A stretch of DNA of 6,299 bases from an uncultured beta proteobacterium (GTDB taxonomy: Bacteria; Pseudomonadota; Gammaproteobacteria; Burkholderiales; Rhodocyclaceae), in assembly GCA_903930395.1 (NCBI GenBank), contig CAIYYE010000520.1, forward strand, positions 1 through 6,299. Reading direction: 5' to 3'. Below are positions 1 to 5,829 of the stretch, in pieces (positions within the stretch are counted from its first letter, which is position 1; each line of letters starts with the position of its first letter). Below the pieces are notes generated by a model. It saw only the letters and a list, made by a program, of their open reading frames with translations. It was not told where the DNA came from and ran no database searches. Position numbers and translations under genes: made by a program.

Positions 1-723
1 CTGCTGAACGCGCTTGCCGACCTGCTGATGCTGGTCGCCGCTGCCGCGTTGCTGGCCGCCGCGGCGGTCTGGCTGGTGCGCGTGCCGTCTCTGCCGGTGC
101 GGCATGTGGTTTTTGCCGAGGCTTTGCCGCACACCAAGCGGGGCGAGGTCGAGCAGGTTTTGCCCGGTGCGCTGAAAGGCAATTTTTTCAGCCTGAATCT
201 GGAAACGGTGCGCGGATCGCTCGAGCGGCTGCCCTGGGTGCGCAAGGTGGAAGTGCGGCGCATCTGGCCGGCCAGGCTGGAGATCAGGATCGAGGAGCAC
301 AAGCCGGTGGCGCGCTGGGGCGAGGGCCGGGGCGAACTGGTCAACAGCTACGGCGAGGTCTTTGCCGCCGGACTGCCGGAAAGCGAAGCCAGCGGGTTGC
401 CGCAGCTGTTCGGGCCGCTGGGGACTGCCCAGGATGTGCTCAAGCATTACAGCGGGTTTGTTGCTTCCTTCGCTGCGGTTGGCGAAAGGCCAGTTCAGGT
501 GACGCTGTCGCCGCGCCTGGCCTGGCAGCTCAAATTGCAGAACGGCATGTTGGTGGACATCGGGCGGGAGCAGACCAAGGCACCGGTGGGTGTCCGCCTG
601 CAGCGTTTCATCGATATTTATCCGGAAACGGTCGCCAAGCGGGCGGTCCGGCCGGCAGTGGTGGATTTGCGGTATCCGAATGGTTTCGCCATGCGAGTGG
701 CGGGCGAAGTGAAGGGAAAGTAA
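1..723 (+). CDS. ftsQ: Cell division protein FtsQ, 5'-truncated by the window
   Basis: FtsQ is a bitopic inner-membrane protein of the divisome that binds FtsB/FtsL in the periplasm. The frame is open from base 1. The ATG at 28 lies inside the membrane helix, so the true start is almost certainly upstream of the window, leaving 240 residues visible. Visible residues 10-26 are a hydrophobic Ala/Leu/Val helix (signal anchor). Residues 32-99 form the POTRA domain (from SLPVRHVVF through LPWVRKVEVRRIWP to EEHKPVARW). Residues 110-233 are the beta domain, ending in the typical DLRYPNGFAMRV strand before a short polar tail. This order (short cytoplasmic part, one helix, POTRA, beta domain) is the family architecture. 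The gene ends 4 nt before ftsA, so the two are surely co-transcribed and probably translationally coupled. Family assignment is firm; only the N-terminus is missing. Confidence 0.95.
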   Translation: MLNALADLLMLVAAAALLAAAAVWLVRVPSLPVRHVVFAEALPHTKRGEVEQVLPGALKGNFFSLNLETVRGSLERLPWVRKVEVRRIWPARLEIRIEEHKPVARWGEGRGELVNSYGEVFAAGLPESEASGLPQLFGPLGTAQDVLKHYSGFVASFAAVGERPVQVTLSPRLAWQLKLQNGMLVDIGREQTKAPVGVRLQRFIDIYPETVAKRAVRPAVVDLRYPNGFAMRVAGEVKGK

Positions 724-727
724 GCAT

Positions 728-1957
728 ATGAGCAGGGACAACAAGGATCTGGTCGTCGGTCTGGACATCGGGACGTCGAAGATCGTCGCACTGGTCGCCG
801 AGATCAACCAGGAAGGGCACTTGAACGTCATTGGCGTTGGCTCGCAGGATTCGCGCGGCCTCAAGAAAGGCGTCGTGGTCAATATCGAGGACACCGTGCA
901 CACCATCAGCCGGGTCGTTCAGGAAGTCGAACTGATGGCCGACTGCAAGGTGACCAACGTTTATACAGGGATCGCCGGCAGCCATATCAAGAGCTTCAAC
1001 TCGAACGGCATGGTGGCGATCAAGGACAAGGAAGTCACCCCGACCGACGTCGAGCGCGTCATCGAAACGGCCAAGGCGATGCCCATCCCGGCCGATCAGG
1101 AAATCCTCCACATTCTCACCCAGGAATTCGTCATCGACGGCCAGGACGGCATTCGCGAGCCGATCGGCATGAGCGGGATGCGCCTGGAGGTGAAGACGCA
1201 CATCGTGACCGGCGCGGTCTCGGCTGCCCAGAACATCGTCAAGTGCGTTCGTCGCTGCGGCCTTGAAGTGAATGATCTCGTGCTGCAGCCGCTGGCCTCG
1301 AGCTACGCCGTGCTTTCCGAGGATGAAAAGGATCTTGGTGTTTGCCTCATCGACATCGGTGGTGGCACCACAGACATCGCCGTGTGGACGCAAGGCGCCA
1401 TTCGCCACACTTCGGTGATTCCGATTGCCGGCGACCAGATCACCAACGACATTGCCATGGCCCTGCGCACGCCGACCCGCGAAGCCGAGGACATCAAGTG
1501 CAAATACGGCTGCGCCCTGTCGCAACTGGCCGATGCCGCCGAAAACATGGAAGTCGCCGGCGTCGATGACCGGCCGAGCCGCAAGCTGAGTCGCCGCGCT
1601 TTGGCCGATGTCATCCAGCCGCGTGTCGAAGAGCTCTACGAATTGATCCAGAACGAACTGCGCCGCGCCGGTTTCGAGGAAGTGCTGTCTTCCGGCATCG
1701 TCCTGACCGGCGGCGCCAGCGTCATGCCGGGCATGGTCGGACTGGGCGAGGAGCTCTTCCACATGCCGGTCCGCCTGGGCAACCCGAAATACACGGGCAG
1801 CCTGGCCGATGTCGTCCAGAGCCCGCGTTTTTCGACGGCCTACGGCCTGCTGCTTGAAGCGCAGGCACAGCGCAAGCGCGGCCAGAAGATCCAGGAAAAG
1901 CAGGGATTCAAGGATGTCTTCGAAGGCATGAAGTCCTGGTTTTCCAAGAATTTTTGA
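728..1957 (+). CDS. ftsA: Cell division protein FtsA
   Basis: FtsA is an actin-like ATPase that tethers FtsZ filaments to the inner membrane and recruits later divisome proteins. The product is 409 aa, close to the usual length of about 420. The phosphate-1 loop is GLDIGTSKI (residues 11-19). The FtsA-specific SHS2/1C subdomain spans roughly residues 84-162. The phosphate-2 loop is DIGGGTTDI (209-217), and the adenosine-binding stretch is GIVLTGGAS (323-331). The C-terminal segment 393-409 (GFKDVFEGMKSWFSKNF) is the amphipathic membrane-targeting helix. The ATG at 728 is chosen because the protein then begins just before the first beta strand and GAAGGGA (711-717) lies about 10 nt upstream. 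That ribosome site is weaker than the one in front of ftsZ, in keeping with the known excess of FtsZ over FtsA. It sits in the ftsQ-ftsA-ftsZ operon. Confidence 0.98.
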   Translation: MSRDNKDLVVGLDIGTSKIVALVAEINQEGHLNVIGVGSQDSRGLKKGVVVNIEDTVHTISRVVQEVELMADCKVTNVYTGIAGSHIKSFNSNGMVAIKDKEVTPTDVERVIETAKAMPIPADQEILHILTQEFVIDGQDGIREPIGMSGMRLEVKTHIVTGAVSAAQNIVKCVRRCGLEVNDLVLQPLASSYAVLSEDEKDLGVCLIDIGGGTTDIAVWTQGAIRHTSVIPIAGDQITNDIAMALRTPTREAEDIKCKYGCALSQLADAAENMEVAGVDDRPSRKLSRRALADVIQPRVEELYELIQNELRRAGFEEVLSSGIVLTGGASVMPGMVGLGEELFHMPVRLGNPKYTGSLADVVQSPRFSTAYGLLLEAQAQRKRGQKIQEKQGFKDVFEGMKSWFSKNF

Positions 1958-1980
1958 TTTGTGGTTCAACAGATTTTTCA

Positions 1981-1992
1981 GAGGAGGTAATC
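1981..1992 (+). promoter_or_regulatory. Strong extended ribosome binding site of ftsZ
   Basis: GAGGAGGTAATC directly precedes the ATG at 1993. AGGAGGT followed by one mismatch and ATC matches 10 of 11 positions of the generic complement of the bacterial 16S rRNA 3' end (AGGAGGTGATC). The AGGAGG core is 5 nt from the start codon. This site decides the ftsZ start over the in-frame TTG at 1954, which overlaps the ftsA stop. Confidence 0.9.
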
Positions 1993-3189
1993 ATGTTTGA
2001 GATCATCGAGAAAGACGAAGACGTCGGTACGATCATCAAGGTATTTGGCGTGGGTGGTGCGGGTGGCAATGCCATCGAGCACATGATTCGCGAAGGCGTC
2101 AGTGGCGTCGAATTCATCGCTGCCAACACCGATGCCCAGGCACTCAGCCGCAATGCCGCATCGAGCAAGCTGTCGCTCGGCAAGACCGGCCTCGGCGCTG
2201 GCGCCAAGCCGGAAGCCGGCCAGGCTGCCGCGGATGCGCATCGCGAAGAAATCCGCGCCTCGCTTGAAGGCGCCCACATGGCCTTCATCACGGCCGGCAT
2301 GGGCGGTGGCACGGGTACCGGCGCCGCTCCGGTGGTGGCCGAAATCGCTCGCGAAATGGGCATCCTGACGGTCGGCGTGGTCACCAAGCCGTTCAGCTTC
2401 GAAGGCAACAAGCGCATGAAGTCGGCCGAAGCCGGCATTGCCGAATTCTCCAAGCATGTCGATTCGCTGATCGTCATCCTCAACGACAAGCTCATGGAAG
2501 TCATGGGCGACGACGCCGATGTCGACGATTGCTTCCGCGCCGCTGATGACGTGCTGAAAAATGCCGTCGGCGGTATCGCCGAAATCATTACCTATCCGGG
2601 CCTGGTTAACGTCGACTTCGAAGACGTCCGCACGGTCATGGGCGAAATGGGCCGCGCCATGATGGGCTCCTCGGCTGCCGCTGGCGTCGATCGCGCCCGC
2701 ATCGCTGCCGAGCAGGCCGTCGCCTCGCCGCTCCTCGAAGGCATCAACCTGTCCGGTGCGCGTGGTGTGCTGGTCAACATCACGGCAGCCAAGGGTGGCC
2801 TCAAGATGAAGGAAGTCAACGAAGTGATGAACACCGTCAAGGCCTTCGCTGCCGACGACGCACACATCATTTTCGGCGCTGTCTATGACGACCTGATGGG
2901 CGATGCCCTGCGCGTCACCGTTGTCGCCACCGGCCTCGGCCAGGTTGCCGCAGCCGCCCGCAGCAAGCCGGAAGTGTTCACCCAGCCGGTGCTCGTCCAG
3001 GCCCAGGCCACGGGTACCAACGATGCGGTCGCTTTCGGCTCCTCGCCGGATTATTCGCATCTCGACGTGCCGGCTGTCCTGCGCGGGCGTGGCCAGCGTT
3101 CGGGTAGCAACGTCACCGTCGAGGCCCTGGCCAACAGCGGTGTCGATCGTTACGACATTCCGGCTTTCCTGCGCAAGCAGGCGGATTGA
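1993..3189 (+). CDS. ftsZ: Cell division protein FtsZ
   Basis: FtsZ is the tubulin-like GTPase that polymerises into the cytokinetic ring at midcell. The product is 398 aa from the ATG at 1993, the family's usual size. The start is set by the strong ribosome site at 1981-1992 and the expected MFEIIE N-terminus. The nucleotide-binding start GVGGAGGNA is at residues 19-27, and the tubulin signature GGGTGTG is at 104-110. The catalytic T7 loop NVDFEDV (206-212) carries both acidic residues, D208 and D211. The globular domain ends near residue 320. A variable linker of about 65 residues follows, then the conserved C-terminal peptide YDIPAFLRKQAD (387-398), which binds FtsA and other partners. Oddly, the linker holds a second, similar stretch, LDVPAVLR (357-364). 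The protein should be fully active. No convincing terminator follows; lpxC comes next. Confidence 0.99.
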   Translation: MFEIIEKDEDVGTIIKVFGVGGAGGNAIEHMIREGVSGVEFIAANTDAQALSRNAASSKLSLGKTGLGAGAKPEAGQAAADAHREEIRASLEGAHMAFITAGMGGGTGTGAAPVVAEIAREMGILTVGVVTKPFSFEGNKRMKSAEAGIAEFSKHVDSLIVILNDKLMEVMGDDADVDDCFRAADDVLKNAVGGIAEIITYPGLVNVDFEDVRTVMGEMGRAMMGSSAAAGVDRARIAAEQAVASPLLEGINLSGARGVLVNITAAKGGLKMKEVNEVMNTVKAFAADDAHIIFGAVYDDLMGDALRVTVVATGLGQVAAAARSKPEVFTQPVLVQAQATGTNDAVAFGSSPDYSHLDVPAVLRGRGQRSGSNVTVEALANSGVDRYDIPAFLRKQAD

Positions 3190-3218
3190 TGTAACAAAAA
3201 CTCTCTCTGAAAAAGGGT

Positions 3219-3247
3219 GGTGACGGCTTGTGTTACAATCCGTCACC
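3219..3247. repeat. 8-bp perfect inverted repeat around the lpxC -10 element
   Basis: GGTGACGG (3219-3226) and CCGTCACC (3240-3247) are exact reverse complements separated by 13 nt. The centres of the two arms are 21 bp apart, about two helical turns. The extended -10 of the proposed lpxC promoter lies between the arms, and the right arm falls at the predicted transcription start. It could be an operator or, in read-through RNA from ftsZ, a hairpin. No T tract follows, so a classical terminator is unlikely. The repeat itself is seen directly; any function is inferred. Confidence 0.55.
3231..3239 (+). promoter_or_regulatory. Probable extended -10 promoter of lpxC
   Basis: TGT followed by TACAAT (3234-3239) is an extended -10 box of sigma-70 type, matching five of six -10 positions. 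No good -35 box lies 16-18 bp upstream (AAAAGG at 3211-3216), as expected for an extended -10 promoter. Initiation near 3246 would give a leader of about 27 nt before the lpxC ATG. This suggests lpxC is transcribed on its own as well as by read-through from ftsZ. Confidence 0.5.
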
Positions 3248-3272
3248 TTCCCCAATCATTCAAGCACTTAGC

Positions 3273-4187
3273 ATGCTCAAGCAACGCACGTTGAAGACTG
3301 TCATTCGCGCCTCCGGCGTTGGCCTGCACGGCGGTGTCAAGGTCAATATGACCCTGCGCCCGGCAGCCCCGGACACCGGTATCGTCTTCCGTCGCGTCGA
3401 TCTGCCGGAACCTGTGGATATCCCCGCCAAGGCTTTCATGGTCGGCGATACGCGCATGTGCTCCTGTCTCGAAAAGGACGGGGTCAAGGTAGGTACCATC
3501 GAACACCTGATGTCAGCCCTCGCCGGTCTTGGCATCGACAATGCCTGGGTCGATCTGGATGCGCCCGAAGTGCCCATCCTCGACGGTTCGGCTGCGCCCT
3601 TCGTATTCCTCATCCAGTCCGCCGGTATCGAGGAACAGAACGCCGCCAAGAAATTCATTCGCGTCACCAAGACCATCGAGGTTCGCGATGGTGACAAGTG
3701 GGCGCGTTTCGAGCCTTTCGACGGCTATCGTCTGGCTTTTTCCATCGTTTTCAACCATCCGGCCATCGACAAGTCGGCCCAGAAGGCCGAAATCGATTTT
3801 GCCGAGCAGTCCTATGTCCGCGAAGTTTCACGGGCGCGCACTTTCGGCTTCATGCAGGAAGTCGAATATCTGCGCGAAAACGGGCTGGCCCTCGGCGGCG
3901 GTCTCGAAAATGCCATCGTCCTCGATGAATTCCGCGTTCTCAACCAGGACGGCCTGCGTTATGGCGACGAGTTCGTCAAACACAAGATTCTCGACGCCAT
4001 CGGCGATCTCTACCTGCTCGGCCATCCCTTGCTGGCGGCCTATTCGTCGCACAAGGGCGGCCACGCCATGAACAACCAGCTGGCCCGTGCCCTGCTGGCG
4101 CAGCAAGACTGTTGGGAAATCGCGACTTTCGAGCAGGCCGACGAGGCGCCGAGCGGCGTCACGCGCTGGCTCGCCCAAGCAGCATAG
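3273..4187 (+). CDS. lpxC: UDP-3-O-acyl-N-acetylglucosamine deacetylase LpxC
   Basis: LpxC is the cytoplasmic zinc enzyme that deacetylates UDP-3-O-acyl-GlcNAc, the committed step of lipid A synthesis. The product is 304 aa, one residue shorter than the E. coli enzyme. The N-terminus [21 protein letters not shown] is typical and supports the ATG at 3273 over an in-frame TTG at 3228, which lies in the promoter. TIEHLMSA gives the catalytic E77 and zinc ligand H78. [12 protein letters not shown] gives zinc ligands H237 and D241. [11 protein letters not shown] gives the catalytic H264. These match E. coli E78, H79, H238, D242 and H265, shifted by one. No clear Shine-Dalgarno sequence precedes the start. 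The C-terminus ends in WLAQAA; in enterics the LpxC tail is an FtsH degradation signal, but whether this one works so cannot be told. The 62-aa membrane-protein gene begins 6 nt after the stop. Confidence 0.98.
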   Translation: MLKQRTLKTVIRASGVGLHGGVKVNMTLRPAAPDTGIVFRRVDLPEPVDIPAKAFMVGDTRMCSCLEKDGVKVGTIEHLMSALAGLGIDNAWVDLDAPEVPILDGSAAPFVFLIQSAGIEEQNAAKKFIRVTKTIEVRDGDKWARFEPFDGYRLAFSIVFNHPAIDKSAQKAEIDFAEQSYVREVSRARTFGFMQEVEYLRENGLALGGGLENAIVLDEFRVLNQDGLRYGDEFVKHKILDAIGDLYLLGHPLLAAYSSHKGGHAMNNQLARALLAQQDCWEIATFEQADEAPSGVTRWLAQAA

Positions 4188-4193
4188 ATAGCC

Positions 4194-4382
4194 ATGTGGC
4201 TGCTGCGCCTGCTTGCAGCCATCCTGGTCGTCGCCATCGGCGCCAGTCTGCTGATCTACACCCTCACCGGCAATCGCTATTACCTGGCCCTGAGTGGGCG
4301 TCTTTTCAAGTATGGAATTGTCTTTGCACTGATCGTCTTTGCGCTGATGTTTATCGAGCGGCTGGCGATCATTCCACTCTAG
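4194..4382 (+). CDS. Small two-helix membrane protein of unknown function
   Basis: This gene encodes 62 aa starting 6 nt after the lpxC stop, so it is probably co-transcribed and translationally coupled, since no clear ribosome site is visible. Two hydrophobic segments, residues about 3-24 and 40-57, are joined by a short polar loop rich in Tyr, Arg and Lys (TGNRYYLALSGRLFK). The protein thus looks like an integral inner-membrane hairpin with no extramembrane domain. I recall similar small proteins at this position in betaproteobacteria, but I do not know a function and assign none. The last 14 bp overlap the 3' end of the convergent dciA gene. The frame differs from that of lpxC and dciA, and its even hydrophobic pattern with clean helix boundaries argues that it is a real gene rather than a chance frame. 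Confidence 0.75.
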   Translation: MWLLRLLAAILVVAIGASLLIYTLTGNRYYLALSGRLFKYGIVFALIVFALMFIERLAIIPL

Positions 4383-4803
4383 CGGCGCGCCTCATCAGAT
4401 TGTCGAGAGCGCTCCTGAGCGGCCCTTCCGGCAGCTTTTCGGTGGTTGACTGCAGTATGCCGATCGCTTTTTCAGAGATGGGCTTCTGTGTAGAACTCAT
4501 TGATTGGGAAGGGATTTGACGGGGTTGAACTTTTACCTCGATGCCGCTACACTCCACCCCTCCTTTCGATAATTCATTGCTCAGGCGCTGGCTCAGCTGG
4601 CGAATCTTGGCAGCGACCGCGCCATTATCGGCGTGGATAATGATGGTTCCCAACTTGTAATTGGCAACGTGTGCCGAGTGCCGCAGCCCTGCCGGGGCGA
4701 CGGCTTCAAAGCGACGCGAGAGCTTGAGCAGCAGTCGTGCGTGTGCCATGACCCGGCCGGCGGCGGCGTCCCTGTCGAGGTAGTGTTCAGGCCCGTTGTA
4801 CAT
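4369..4803 (-). CDS. dciA: DUF721 protein, DciA-type replicative helicase loader
   Basis: DciA (DUF721) is known to interact with the replicative helicase DnaB and is thought to load it in bacteria lacking DnaC/DnaI. From the ATG at 4803 the product is 144 aa. Residues 20-93 form the DUF721 core: an amphipathic helix (HARLLLKLSRRFEAVAP), then VANYKLGTIIIHADNGAVAAKIRQL, with the typical strand and the helix after NGAVAAK. A low-complexity Ser/Gln/Pro linker (about 93-107) is encoded by AT-richer DNA. It leads to a helical tail ending EGPLRSALDNLMRRAARVE, as often seen in proteobacterial members. The start at 4803 is chosen by homology sense; it has only a poor ribosome site. In-frame ATGs at 4860 and 4866 would add 19 or 21 residues. 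The gene is divergent from the M23 gene and converges with the small membrane-protein gene. Family call is firm; the helicase-loading role is from family knowledge. Confidence 0.88.
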   Translation of the reverse strand: MYNGPEHYLDRDAAAGRVMAHARLLLKLSRRFEAVAPAGLRHSAHVANYKLGTIIIHADNGAVAAKIRQLSQRLSNELSKGGVECSGIEVKVQPRQIPSQSMSSTQKPISEKAIGILQSTTEKLPEGPLRSALDNLMRRAARVE

Positions 4804-4804
4804 T

Positions 4805-4808
4805 GGAG
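4805..4808 (+). promoter_or_regulatory. Ribosome binding site deciding the GTG start of the M23 gene
   Basis: GGAG lies 5 nt before the GTG at 4814. It supports that start over the in-frame TTG at 4796 and the ATG at 4868. It sits within the 10-bp gap between the divergent dciA and M23 start codons. Confidence 0.6.
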
Positions 4809-4813
4809 TGTCC

Positions 4814-5731
4814 GTGCAGATTATTCTTGTTTCGCGCCATCTCAAGGCGGCTCGTACCATCACCATTATGCCCCGGCATCTGGTTCTGACGCTGTTCGTC
4901 CTGCTGGCTCTGGTATTTTCGACCTCGGCACTGTTCTCATGGCTTTCCGTTCACCTGCGCCTGCCGCTGGTTGAAGAGTTGATGCTGTCGTTGCAGCAAC
5001 AGGAAGAAAAGAAGGCGCGGGACCACCTCGACAACAATCTGCAATTGATGGCGACGCGGCTTGGCGAATTGCAGGGCAAGGTCTTGCAGCTCGACACGCT
5101 GGGCGAGCGCATTTCCGGCCTGGTTGGCGTCAAGCGTCCGCTGGTCAATGCGGCCAGGCCCGGTCAGGGCGGGCCTTATATTGCGGCACCGATGTCGGCG
5201 GGCGAACTCCAGCGCGAGATAGACCGCCTGGCCGGCGCTGTCGAGCAGCGCAGCGACGATCTCGCCTTCCTTGAATTCAAGCTGCTCGAAAAGCGGGTCA
5301 AGGACCGTTTGCTGCCGACCATCCTGCCGGTCAAAGATGCCGCCCTGGGTTCACCATTCGGTCATCGCAGCGATCCGATTGCCGGCTTGCGTTCCATGCA
5401 CGAAGGCATGGATTTTTCTGCCGAGCCGGGTACGCCGGTGGTTGTCGCGGCGGATGGCGTGGTGCTGTCAGCGGCCTATCATCCTGAATACGGCAACCTC
5501 ATCGAAGTCGATCACGGCGAGGGACTGACCTCCCGTTACGCCCATCTCTCGCGCATGGAGGTTCAGCCCGGCAGCCTGATCAAGCGTGGTGCGCAAATTG
5601 GCGCGGTCGGCAATACCGGGCGGTCGACCGGGCCGCATCTGCATTTCGAGGTGCGCATGCTCGGTGTGGCCCAGAACCCAGCACATTTCCTCAAGCAGGG
5701 CGACGAGTACGCGCAGGTCAGGCGACGTTAA
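4814..5731 (+). CDS. Membrane-anchored M23 (LytM/lysostaphin-type) metallopeptidase
   Basis: M23 peptidases are zinc endopeptidases that cut peptide bonds in peptidoglycan. From the GTG at 4814 the product is 305 aa and begins MQIILVSRHLKAART. This is the N-terminus I expect for the relatives found beside secA, and GGAG lies 5 nt upstream. Residues about 23-47 are a single membrane helix after a short basic cytoplasmic end, placing the rest in the periplasm. Residues 53-104 and 128-166 look like coiled coil. The peptidase domain spans about 175-293. It has HEGMD with H196 and D200, YAHLS with H244, and GPHLHFEV with H275 and H277. All LytM zinc and catalytic positions are therefore present, unlike in EnvC- or NlpD-type activators, so activity is likely. 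The C-terminus is a short basic tail (QVRRR). The gene stands alone between divergent dciA and the secA promoter. The exact bond cut and cellular role are not known from sequence. Confidence 0.92.
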   Translation: MQIILVSRHLKAARTITIMPRHLVLTLFVLLALVFSTSALFSWLSVHLRLPLVEELMLSLQQQEEKKARDHLDNNLQLMATRLGELQGKVLQLDTLGERISGLVGVKRPLVNAARPGQGGPYIAAPMSAGELQREIDRLAGAVEQRSDDLAFLEFKLLEKRVKDRLLPTILPVKDAALGSPFGHRSDPIAGLRSMHEGMDFSAEPGTPVVVAADGVVLSAAYHPEYGNLIEVDHGEGLTSRYAHLSRMEVQPGSLIKRGAQIGAVGNTGRSTGPHLHFEVRMLGVAQNPAHFLKQGDEYAQVRRR

Positions 5732-5781
5732 GGCAGGGCGAATCCCTTGATTTAGGTCGTCATCAACGGGTCATGGGGGCG

Positions 5782-5790
5782 TGTTAGAAT
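5782..5790 (+). promoter_or_regulatory. Probable extended -10 promoter of secA
   Basis: TGT followed by TAGAAT (5785-5790) is an extended -10 box of sigma-70 type, matching five of six -10 positions. No convincing -35 box stands 16-18 bp upstream. Initiation near 5797 would give a leader of about 33 nt. The box resembles that before lpxC. The rest of the 98-nt gap (5732-5829) shows only a weak 4-bp stem just after the M23 stop and no clear terminator. Confidence 0.45.
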
Positions 5791-5829
5791 CATCGTTTTG
5801 CCGCACTGCGCAAACCTTATTCCATCGCG

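Noticed and set aside
608..1969. Long open frame (453 codons) on the minus strand opposite ftsA
   Set aside because: The plus-strand ftsA is unmistakable, with all its motifs. The antisense frame is His/Asp/Arg-rich without recognisable motifs, as expected from GC-rich third positions leaving few stops on the other strand.
1954..1992. Upstream in-frame TTG start for ftsZ overlapping the ftsA stop
   Set aside because: It would add 13 residues not found in FtsZ and ignore the strong ribosome site just before the ATG at 1993.
1978..3255. Long open frame (425 codons) on the minus strand opposite ftsZ
   Set aside because: Same cause: it mirrors ftsZ almost exactly, has biased composition and no domain I recognise. 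Two such frames in a row reflect codon bias, not hidden genes.
3228..3272. Upstream in-frame TTG start for lpxC
   Set aside because: It falls within the proposed promoter and adds 15 residues before the conserved MLKQRTLK start.
4112..4519. Plus-strand frame running from the end of lpxC through the small membrane gene into the dciA region
   Set aside because: It is out of frame with lpxC and the 62-aa gene, has no coherent composition, and crosses three better-supported genes.
5734..5755. Possible terminator after the M23 gene (AGGG / CCCT stem)
   Set aside because: The stem is only about 4 bp and is followed by TTGATTT rather than a real T tract, too weak to call.
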